Assembly: GCA_023422555.1 (NCBI GenBank)
Contig: JAFAGQ010000147.1
Location: 1-11,762, forward strand
Length of the DNA stretch: 11,762 nucleotides
Source: Pseudomonadota bacterium
Lineage (GTDB): Bacteria > Pseudomonadota > Gammaproteobacteria > Burkholderiales > Burkholderiaceae_B
Direction of reading: 5' to 3'
The notes under the pieces are model-generated. The model had not been told where the DNA came from. It did not search any database and was given only the letters and a program-made list of their open reading frames with translations. Below, in pieces: positions 6,223-11,762 of this stretch (positions within the stretch are counted from its first letter, which is position 1; each line of letters opens with the position of its first letter). Both the position numbers and the translations under genes were made by a program.

Positions 6223-6669
6223 ATGAATCAGAAATTCAGCAAAGAAGATGTCATGAAACGCGCACAGGGGATTCTGGAGCGACAGCCCTTCAGTGGCGTG
6301 CTGAAAACCAGCCTGCTTGATGCGGATACAGAGGGAAATTGTGCGTTCCGTATTCCGATTCAGGAGAATCTGATGCAGCATCTGGGCACGGTACATGGCG
6401 GTGTGCTGGGCTACGCAGCAGATACGGCGCTGACCTTTTCAGCGGGGATTGCGTATCGCATCCCGGTTATCACATCTGAATTCAAAATAAATTTTCTGCG
6501 ACCCGCGACAGGAGAAGCGCTGATTGCGCGAGGATCGGTTGTTTACAAAGGTCGTACGCAAGCCGTGACGCGTTGTGACGTGTTTGTGGAAAATGACGGC
6601 GAGGAAAAGCTCTGCGCTACGGCGCAAGGAACAATCGTGGTATTGCCGCCGGCGGCGTCGGGGCAATAA
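6223..6669 (+). CDS. PaaI-like hotdog-fold acyl-CoA thioesterase
   Basis: A cytosolic hotdog-fold thioesterase of 148 aa, expected to hydrolyse an acyl- or aryl-CoA ester. The family core is visible: QHLGTVHGGVLGYAADTAL at residues 52-70, with the HGG loop at 58-60 and Asp67 as the likely catalytic acid, followed by the strand VITSEFKINFLRPATGE and the closing ATAQGTIVVL. TGGA lies 8 bases before ATG 6223. It is 82 bases after the MATE gene on the same strand, so it may be in the same transcript. PaaI proper removes dead-end CoA esters in phenylacetate breakdown, but no paa genes are here, so the specific substrate is unknown. Confidence 0.87.
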   Translation: MNQKFSKEDVMKRAQGILERQPFSGVLKTSLLDADTEGNCAFRIPIQENLMQHLGTVHGGVLGYAADTALTFSAGIAYRIPVITSEFKINFLRPATGEALIARGSVVYKGRTQAVTRCDVFVENDGEEKLCATAQGTIVVLPPAASGQ

Positions 6670-6818
6670 CGACTGGATTGTCCTTGAGTTCGACGCAGAA
6701 CTGACCCCGGTAACTGACCCTGGTCGTTGGGATTGAGGCGGACCGAAAGCCAGTTTTGGCGGGTGAGCAGCTTTGCATTTGGATGTTGCTTTCGAAACAG
6801 CCGCGATCCATGCACAGA

Positions 6819-6853
6819 ACAAAATTGAGCCGGACTGATTGTCAGCCCGGCTC
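6819..6853 (-). terminator. Rho-independent terminator of mmsA
   Basis: The arms at 6827-6838 and 6842-6853 form a 12-bp stem with a 3-base loop. On the minus-strand RNA all pairs hold, one as G-U, and the stem is followed by AATTTTG. On the plus strand the same position is an A-C mismatch, which supports the leftward orientation. It begins 18 bases after the mmsA stop. The gap 6670-6826 before it holds no gene I can support. Confidence 0.8.
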
Positions 6854-6871
6854 ATCACGTCTCAATTGGAA

Positions 6872-8398
6872 TTATTTTGCCGTTGGCATGGCAAATTCGG
6901 CGCCTTTGGCAATACTTTGCGGCCAGCGCTGCATAATGGATTTCTGGCGTGTGTAGAAACGTACGCCTTCTTCTCCATAGGCATGCATGTCGCCGAACAG
7001 GCTGCGCTTCCATCCACCAAAACCGTGCCAGGCCATGGGAACCGGAATCGGCACATTGATGCCTACCATGCCAACCAGTATACGGCGGGAGAATTCGCGC
7101 GCCGTATGACCGTCGCTGGTAAAGCATGAAACACCATTACCGAATTCGTGATCATTGATAAGCTGAATGGCTTCGCCCAGATCCTTGACGCGTATGCAGG
7201 CAAGCACGGGTCCGAAAATCTCTTCCTTGTAGATCCGCATGTCCGGGGTGACATTGTCAAACAGCGTGCCGCCTGTGAAGAAGCCGTTTTCATTGCCGGC
7301 AACTTTCAGGCCGCGTCCATCCACGACCAGTTTTGCGCCTTCCTTGACGCCAAGCTCGATATACGATTCGATCCGTTCCAGTGACTGACGTGTCACGATA
7401 GGACCCATTTCTGCCTTGGGATTCATGCCATCTGCAATAACCAGATCTTTGGCTCTCTCGGAAACCCGTTTAACAATTTCATCTGCAATATCACCAACCA
7501 GAACGGCAACCGAAATGGCCATGCAGCGCTCGCCCGCAGAACCATACGCAGCGCCGATAAGGGCGTCGACGGTACGATCAATATCTGCATCAGGCATGAC
7601 AACCATATGATTTTTGGCACCGCCCAGGGCCTGCACGCGTTTGCCAAAATGGGCAGCGCGCTCGCTGATGTAATGGGCGATAGGCGTGGAGCCGACGAAG
7701 CTGACCGCAGCGACATCGGGATGTTCAAGAATGGCATCGACAGCTGGCTTGCCGCCCTGGACCACGTTGAAGACGCCATCGGGCAGACCGGCTTCCTTGA
7801 AAAGGCGCGCGATAAAGAGGGATGCACTTGGATCGCGCTCGCTGGGCTTCAGTACAAATGTGTTACCGGCAGCGATGGCAACAGGGAACATCCAGCAAGG
7901 AACCATGCATGGGAAGTTGAATGGCGTGATGCCAGCGACTACACCCAGTGGCTGGCGCATTGTCCAGTTGTCGATATCGGTGGATACCTGATCGGTGTAA
8001 TCCCCTTTGAGCAATTGAGGAATGCCGCAGGCAAATTCGATAATATCAATGCCGCGTGCGACTTCGCCCTGTGCATCAGAAAATACTTTGCCATGCTCGG
8101 CAGTAATGATGGCTGCCAATGCATCCGCGTTGTCCTGCATCAGACCCAAAAAGCGGTTCATGATGCGTGCGCGGCGAATGGGGGGGATGGCTGCCCAGTC
8201 CGGCGCAGCAGCTTTGGCGGCGCTCACGGCTTCGTTGACTTCATCTGCACCGCAAAGAACCACATGGCGCGCGATTTCACCGGTCGCGGGGTTATAAACA
8301 GGCTGTTTTTCGGCAGACTTGGGTGTGACGGGATTGCCGTTAATGTAATTGACGACATCAGCACTATCGGTATAGGCCGCTGGGGTTTTTGCAGACAT
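6872..8398 (-). CDS. mmsA: CoA-acylating methylmalonate-semialdehyde dehydrogenase
   Basis: The enzyme oxidises methylmalonate semialdehyde with NAD+ and CoA to propionyl-CoA and CO2 (or malonate semialdehyde to acetyl-CoA) in valine, beta-alanine or inositol-type catabolism. It is cytosolic, 508 aa, full length. Aldehyde dehydrogenase landmarks are GITPFNFPCMVP (residues 156-167), LKPSERDPS (183-191), FVGSTPIA (235-241) and GSAGERCMA with catalytic Cys292. The usual ELGGK glutamate is replaced: the protein reads ALGGAKNH at 257-264, the hallmark of CoA-dependent MMSDH enzymes. AAGGAG lies 5 bases before ATG 8398, a strong start. The gene has its own terminator and is divergent from a LysR gene. 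No mmsB follows in the window, so the pathway context is incomplete. Confidence 0.95.
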   Translation of the reverse strand: MSAKTPAAYTDSADVVNYINGNPVTPKSAEKQPVYNPATGEIARHVVLCGADEVNEAVSAAKAAAPDWAAIPPIRRARIMNRFLGLMQDNADALAAIITAEHGKVFSDAQGEVARGIDIIEFACGIPQLLKGDYTDQVSTDIDNWTMRQPLGVVAGITPFNFPCMVPCWMFPVAIAAGNTFVLKPSERDPSASLFIARLFKEAGLPDGVFNVVQGGKPAVDAILEHPDVAAVSFVGSTPIAHYISERAAHFGKRVQALGGAKNHMVVMPDADIDRTVDALIGAAYGSAGERCMAISVAVLVGDIADEIVKRVSERAKDLVIADGMNPKAEMGPIVTRQSLERIESYIELGVKEGAKLVVDGRGLKVAGNENGFFTGGTLFDNVTPDMRIYKEEIFGPVLACIRVKDLGEAIQLINDHEFGNGVSCFTSDGHTAREFSRRILVGMVGINVPIPVPMAWHGFGGWKRSLFGDMHAYGEEGVRFYTRQKSIMQRWPQSIAKGAEFAMPTAK

Positions 8399-8431
8399 GG
8401 AAGCTCCTTAGGTTAATTCATGAGTGCCTCC

Positions 8432-8461
8432 AGTATAGGAACGGTCACCGCAATCGATCAA
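8432..8461 (-). promoter_or_regulatory. Predicted promoter of mmsA
   Basis: On the minus strand TTGATC (8456-8461), an 18-base spacer and TATACT (8432-8437) form a plausible sigma-70 promoter. Transcription would start near 8425, giving a leader of about 27 bases that contains the AAGGAG ribosome site. Confidence 0.5.
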
Positions 8462-8479
8462 TACGCTAACCATGGATTA

Positions 8480-8501
8480 ATTGTTCAGAATATTGGACAA
8501 T
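8480..8501. promoter_or_regulatory. Dyad between mmsA and lysR, likely regulator site
   Basis: ATTGTTC-N8-GGACAAT is a 7-base inverted repeat with one mismatch. It sits 6 bases before the LysR ATG at 8508 and upstream of the mmsA -35. A dyad in a divergent LysR/target gap is the expected place for the regulator's operator, here also able to cover its own start region. Binding is inferred. Confidence 0.5.
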
Positions 8502-8507
8502 AGGGGT

Positions 8508-9437
8508 ATGAAAAACCTGAAAAATGAACCCCTTTGGTCCCATATCTACTGGCTGGGCATGCTGGACGTGGCCGGCAGCTATACTGCTGCGGCGCAGCGT
8601 CTGGGAGTGAGCAAGGCTGCCATGAGCCAGCGCATCCAGGAACTGGAAAGTGCACTGGGGATTGCACTTGTGCAGCGCACGACGCGCAGCGTTCGCCTGA
8701 CGGACGCCGGTCGCGAACTGGTTGCTGAAACGCGCGGCGGCTTCAATGCCATCGAAACGGGCTGTGCCCGGATTCGCGAGCTGGCCGAGACACCTCGTGG
8801 CACGATTCGACTGACCGCACCTGTGGCGCTCGCCCGACAGCAGATCATCCCGAGGCTGCCGGCCTTCATGCACCAGTATCCCAAAATCAGGATTGAAATC
8901 GAGCTGTCAGACCATATCAGCGCACTGGCGCAGGAGGGTTTCGATCTTGCCATTCGTCATTCGTCTACCGTGCCGGAAACCTATGTGGCCTGGAAACTGT
9001 GTTCCACACGCACGCTGCTGCTGGCCAGCAGGGAGTATCTGAAAAAGCATCCGCAGCCCACCAGGCCCGAGGATCTGGCAAATCACAATTGTCTGACCTA
9101 CCTGCGTTCCGGTGCGCAGCCGGCCTGGCATTTCGAAAGCCGCCGGTCGTCAGCAAGAAGAGTGAGCGTACAGGTGAGCGGTTCCTTTGCGGCCAATAAC
9201 AGCGAAACGTTAAGAGAAATGCTGCTCGCTCATCAGGGCATTGCGCTGGTGCCGGATTTTTCCGCGGCAAGAGAACTGGAAGACGGCAGGCTCGTGGAAC
9301 TGTTGCCGCAATGGCGCTCAGTCAGCGTTTTTGGCGAGTCCATTTATGCTTTACGTCCCTACAGTCCGCATGTTCCGGGCATTATCCGCCTGCTGGTGAA
9401 TTATCTTAAGACGTCTTTTGACGAGGCCTTTTTGTAG
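8508..9437 (+). CDS. LysR-type transcriptional regulator (CrgA-like effector domain)
   Basis: A 309-aa LysR-type regulator, divergent from mmsA and therefore its probable regulator. The helix-turn-helix spans about residues 10-67 (YTAAAQRLGVSKAAMSQRIQELE, then RTTRSVRLTDAGRELV). The effector domain starts near residue 90 (GTIRLTAPVALARQQIIPRLPAF) and has the blocks FDLAIRHSS and EDLANHNCL typical of the CrgA-like group, which is large and binds diverse ligands. ATG 8508 is chosen because it gives a standard N-terminus; upstream in-frame TTG codons (8481, 8493) fall inside the dyad at 8480-8501. The AGGGG ribosome site is only 1 base from this ATG, which is unusually close. The effector is unknown. 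Confidence 0.88.
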   Translation: MKNLKNEPLWSHIYWLGMLDVAGSYTAAAQRLGVSKAAMSQRIQELESALGIALVQRTTRSVRLTDAGRELVAETRGGFNAIETGCARIRELAETPRGTIRLTAPVALARQQIIPRLPAFMHQYPKIRIEIELSDHISALAQEGFDLAIRHSSTVPETYVAWKLCSTRTLLLASREYLKKHPQPTRPEDLANHNCLTYLRSGAQPAWHFESRRSSARRVSVQVSGSFAANNSETLREMLLAHQGIALVPDFSAARELEDGRLVELLPQWRSVSVFGESIYALRPYSPHVPGIIRLLVNYLKTSFDEAFL

Positions 9438-9468
9438 CAAAAGTGGCCCGCGCTTCATGAAAAGGCCG

Positions 9469-9524
9469 GTGTGTAATAGGCCGCGTGTAAGAGCCCGTGT
9501 GTAATGTCATGCGTGTAAAGGATT
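9469..9524. repeat. Four tandem 14-base repeats
   Basis: GTGTGTAA or GCGTGTAA begins at 9469, 9483, 9497 and 9511, exactly 14 bases apart, with the second base alternating T, C, T, C. The six-base tails vary. The array starts 32 bases after the LysR stop. The remainder of this 235-base gap before the second bug gene has no gene; TTGCAA (9590-9595) and TATACA (9611-9616) are a weak promoter guess with a short 15-base spacer. Confidence 0.7.
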
Positions 9525-9672
9525 GTTTTTTAAAGGAAAATTTGTAAAGCCCTGTGTTTTCGGTTGTTGTTCCGTTGGACGAAACGCCATTGCAAATAAT
9601 GAAGCGACTATATACAGTTGCTCCCTCTAATTTACGTTTGCAATAAATCCAAATACAACGACGGAGACATCA

Positions 9673-10644
9673 ATGAAAACTGCTGCAAAAATTACGCTTG
9701 CATTATCTTTTCTGGCGGCCGCAACTTCCGCTTTCGCACAGGAATACCCCACTCGTCCGGTCAAACTGATAGTGCCATTCCCTCCGGGTGGCGGCACCGA
9801 CTATATCGCCCGTGAACTCGCATTACAGATGGGCAAACAGAAAGGCTGGAACGTGGTTGTTGAGAATCGCCCCGGTGCGGGCGGCAGTGTGGGTCTGGCA
9901 TCCGCCTCAAACGCCAGACCGGACGGCTACACAATTGTGTTAGGGCAGACCAGCAATCTGGCCATTCTTCCAACGCTGCAACCCAAAATTCAGTACGATC
10001 CCGTCAAGGACTTCATCCCCGTCGCACTGGTGGCGGACGGGCCGCTGGTATTGGTCGCGCCTGCAGAGGCCAAGTATTCCAATGCGCAGGAGTTTGTAAA
10101 GGCCGTTAATGCAGCACCGCCAAATAGCATGAACTTTGGTATTCCCGGTATCGGCACCGTTGCCCATCTGGCATCGATTCTGTTCCAGCAAAAATCCGGT
10201 ATCAAGATTGAAAACATCCCCTACAAAGGGGCGAATGACGGAATTCCGTCCTTGATCGGCAATCAGATCCAGGCATATATGTCCTCGGCTTCCACCTTGT
10301 CTGGCGCAATTCAGGAAAAACAGATCAAGGCACTGGCCGTGTCTTCTATGACTCGTCTGAAAACCCTGCCTGATGTTCCAACCCTGGACGAATCCGGATT
10401 CAAAGGGTTCAATGCGACGACCTGGTTTGGCATTCTGCTTCCAGCGGGCACGCCGGAACCGGTAGTTGATACGTTGAGCGATGCCGTGCAGACTGCAATG
10501 AAAGACAAGCATTTCCAGGAACAGATAGAAAAATCAGGTTCCATGGTGGTCGAGGGCGATAAAAACACATTTGTGGAGCGGATCAAAACCGATGCTGTCA
10601 TGTGGGCTGACGTTATCAAGAAGGCACATATCACAGCCAAGTAG
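9673..10644 (+). CDS. Bug/TctC-family periplasmic solute-binding protein
   Basis: A second periplasmic Bug-type binding protein of 323 aa, probably for a carboxylate. It has a Sec signal peptide (MKTAAKITLALSFLAAATSAFA, cleaved before Gln23), unlike the Tat signal of the protein encoded at 2609-3613. The mature region starts YPTRPVKLIVPFPPGGGTDYIA and carries the hallmarks VVENRPGAGGSVG, NARPDGYTIVL and YDPVKDFIPVALV. GGAG lies 6 bases before ATG 9673. It appears monocistronic, with gaps of 235 and 181 bases on either side. Bug genes without transporter partners are common in Alcaligenaceae, so context gives no ligand. The neighbouring mmsA and LysR genes give only a weak hint toward organic-acid metabolism. 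Confidence 0.92.
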   Translation: MKTAAKITLALSFLAAATSAFAQEYPTRPVKLIVPFPPGGGTDYIARELALQMGKQKGWNVVVENRPGAGGSVGLASASNARPDGYTIVLGQTSNLAILPTLQPKIQYDPVKDFIPVALVADGPLVLVAPAEAKYSNAQEFVKAVNAAPPNSMNFGIPGIGTVAHLASILFQQKSGIKIENIPYKGANDGIPSLIGNQIQAYMSSASTLSGAIQEKQIKALAVSSMTRLKTLPDVPTLDESGFKGFNATTWFGILLPAGTPEPVVDTLSDAVQTAMKDKHFQEQIEKSGSMVVEGDKNTFVERIKTDAVMWADVIKKAHITAK

Positions 10645-10650
10645 AAAGGC

Positions 10651-10670
10651 GCGCACCGTATCGGGTGCGC
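10651..10670 (+). terminator. Hairpin after the second bug gene
   Basis: GCGCACC and GGTGCGC form a perfect 7-bp GC-rich stem around GTATCG, beginning 7 bases after the stop. The following bases, AGCTTCTTC, are only partly T-rich, so termination may be incomplete. Confidence 0.5.
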
Positions 10671-10709
10671 AGCTTCTTCACCAGATCGGATGCGCAGCTT
10701 ACTGCAAGC
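10660..10709. repeat. 25-base direct duplication
   Basis: ATCGGGTGCGCAGCTT (10660-10675) recurs as ATCGGATGCGCAGCTT (10685-10700), 25 bases apart with one mismatch; the tails have diverged. The first copy includes the right arm of the hairpin at 10651-10670. Confidence 0.6.
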
Positions 10710-10731
10710 TTTGCTCAATAACATGGCACCT

Positions 10732-10760
10732 GTGATATTTCCGGGTGCCGTGATATTTCC
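10732..10760. repeat. Direct repeat upstream of cbpA
   Basis: GTGATATTTCC occurs perfectly at 10732-10742 and 10750-10760, an 18-base period. An overlapping inverted repeat pairs GGCACC (10725-10730) with GGTGCC (10744-10749). It lies 65-95 bases before the cbpA start, where an activator or repressor site could be; TAAAAT at 10775-10780 is a possible -10. No regulator is recognised. Confidence 0.55.
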
Positions 10761-10825
10761 TGATGAATAGTTGCTAAAATCAGTAGAACAGTTGTTCGTA
10801 AAGACATTCATACCGGCAGGTGCAG

Positions 10826-11762
10826 ATGAAATACGTAGACTACTACAAGGTTTTAGGACTGGAGCGCAACGCCACCGAGGCGGATATCAAGAAGGCCTAC
10901 CGCGGCCTTGCACATAAATATCACCCGGATGTATCCAAGGAACCGGACGCCGAAAACAAATTCAAGGAAGTGGCCGAAGCCTATGCCACGCTGAAAGATC
11001 CGGAAAAGCGGGCGGCGTATGACAACCTTGGTACGCATGCTCCGGGCGATGACTTTGTACCACCCAACCAGTGGCAGCAGCATTTCAATGAAGGGGCGGG
11101 CGACTTCTCGGATGTGGATCTGTCCGATTTGTTGAAGGCATTTGCCGAAGCCCAGCGCGAAGGGGCTGCCAATTACGCCAGACGCCCGCGACATGGTGAA
11201 ACCTTCGAGTTCACCATGCCCATTACACTTGAACAGATTTATAACGGCGCAGAAACGGAAGTCTCGGTTGCTGTTCCCGATTACGATAGTCAGGGGTTGC
11301 TGCATCGTGTACCCAAAACATTTCGGATTCGCGTGCCCAAGGGCGCTTCAGACGGCCAGCGCCTGAGGCTGGCGGGTAAGGGCGGCCAGGGCATGAATGG
11401 TGGACAGCCCGGTGATTTGTTCGTCACCATGCAGTTGCAGCCGCATCCCTATTTTCAGGTTGATGGCAAGGATCTGACGATTGAGGTCCCGCTGGCACCA
11501 TGGGAGGCGGTACTGGGTGCATCTGTCGAGATTCCTACACTTGGCGGAACCGTCGCGCTGACTATCCCGCCTGGGACGGTCGCCGGACGCAAGATGCGCC
11601 TTTCCGGAAGGGGGCTGCCGGGCAGTGGTGGTGCGCAAGGGAACCTCTATGCCATTATCACAATTGAAGTACCCGCCACCGTCACCGAGCGCGAGAAGGC
11701 GCTATACACTGATCTTGCTGCTGCATCATCGGGTTTTGATCCTCGCAGGCAGCGTTTTGCAG
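10826..11762 (+). CDS. cbpA: CbpA-like DnaJ-family co-chaperone (3' end cut by window)
   Basis: A J-domain co-chaperone that would stimulate the ATPase of DnaK and hold unfolded clients; it acts in the cytosol or nucleoid. The frame is open from ATG 10826 to the window edge, 312 codons without a stop. The J domain covers residues 5-68 (YYKVLGLERNATEADIKKAYR) with the HPD motif at 33-35. There is no cysteine-rich zinc-finger region: a short acidic, aromatic linker leads directly to the two C-terminal beta domains (ETFEFTMPITLEQIYNGAETEV and HPYFQVDGKDLTIEVPLAPWEAVLG). That layout marks CbpA rather than DnaJ. Family members are about 305-320 aa, so only a few residues should be missing. AGGTG precedes the start by a few bases. 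The modulator cbpM often follows, but would be outside the window. Confidence 0.9.
   Translation, partial: MKYVDYYKVLGLERNATEADIKKAYRGLAHKYHPDVSKEPDAENKFKEVAEAYATLKDPEKRAAYDNLGTHAPGDDFVPPNQWQQHFNEGAGDFSDVDLSDLLKAFAEAQREGAANYARRPRHGETFEFTMPITLEQIYNGAETEVSVAVPDYDSQGLLHRVPKTFRIRVPKGASDGQRLRLAGKGGQGMNGGQPGDLFVTMQLQPHPYFQVDGKDLTIEVPLAPWEAVLGASVEIPTLGGTVALTIPPGTVAGRKMRLSGRGLPGSGGAQGNLYAIITIEVPATVTEREKALYTDLAAASSGFDPRRQRFA

Noticed and set aside
6702..6722. ACTGACCC direct repeat after the thioesterase gene
   Set aside because: Two 8-base copies close together are not distinguishable from chance and show no associated structure.
7607..8416. 269-codon open frame on the plus strand opposite mmsA
   Set aside because: It lies antisense to an intact MMSDH gene with all catalytic motifs and a strong ribosome site; the shadow protein has no recognisable domain.
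9469..9524. CRISPR array
   Set aside because: Repeat cores are 8 bases with 6-base tails, far shorter than CRISPR repeats and spacers, and no cas genes are present.

Overview
The window looks like chromosomal DNA of a betaproteobacterium of the Alcaligenaceae type (Bordetella/Achromobacter/Advenella relatives). This rests on two periplasmic Bug/TctC solute-binding proteins without nearby membrane partners, two LysR-type regulators, a dispersed aromatic-catabolism locus and moderate GC content. The genus is an inference; no rRNA or other marker gene is present. I see no tRNA, rRNA, CRISPR array, IS element, phage gene or defence system. It is mainly a metabolic region whose interest lies in its control sequences.

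Left part (1-4640): the lower catechol ortho-cleavage (beta-ketoadipate) branch, split into two convergent transcripts. catB (muconate cycloisomerase) runs rightward. A leftward operon holds a Tat-exported Bug solute-binding protein, catC (muconolactone isomerase) and a 3-oxoadipate enol-lactonase (pcaD/catD). A CatR/CatM/BenM-like LysR regulator is divergent from that operon. The enzymes cover cis,cis-muconate to 3-oxoadipate; catechol 1,2-dioxygenase (catA) and the 3-oxoadipate CoA steps are not here. Both catB and the bug-catC-pcaD operon are preceded by a nearly identical ATAC-N7-GTAT operator (14 of 15 bases equal), followed after exactly 21 bases by a -35 element, a 17-base spacer and a -10 element. 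This is strong sequence evidence that one regulator drives both.

Middle part (4640-6870): a MATE-family multidrug/metabolite exporter downstream of the regulator, with a leader holding a long inverted repeat and a possible coupled mini-ORF, then a PaaI-like hotdog thioesterase.

Right part (6870-11762): a leftward CoA-acylating methylmalonate-semialdehyde dehydrogenase (mmsA) with a clear terminator and a divergent LysR regulator; a second Bug protein with a Sec signal peptide; and a CbpA-like DnaJ co-chaperone that runs off the right edge.

Several gene-free gaps hold short degenerate tandem repeats: 7-base units after catB, 14-base units after the second LysR gene, and 25- and 18-base duplications before cbpA. 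The gaps are all below about 240 bases. The first 100 bases contain nothing I can identify.
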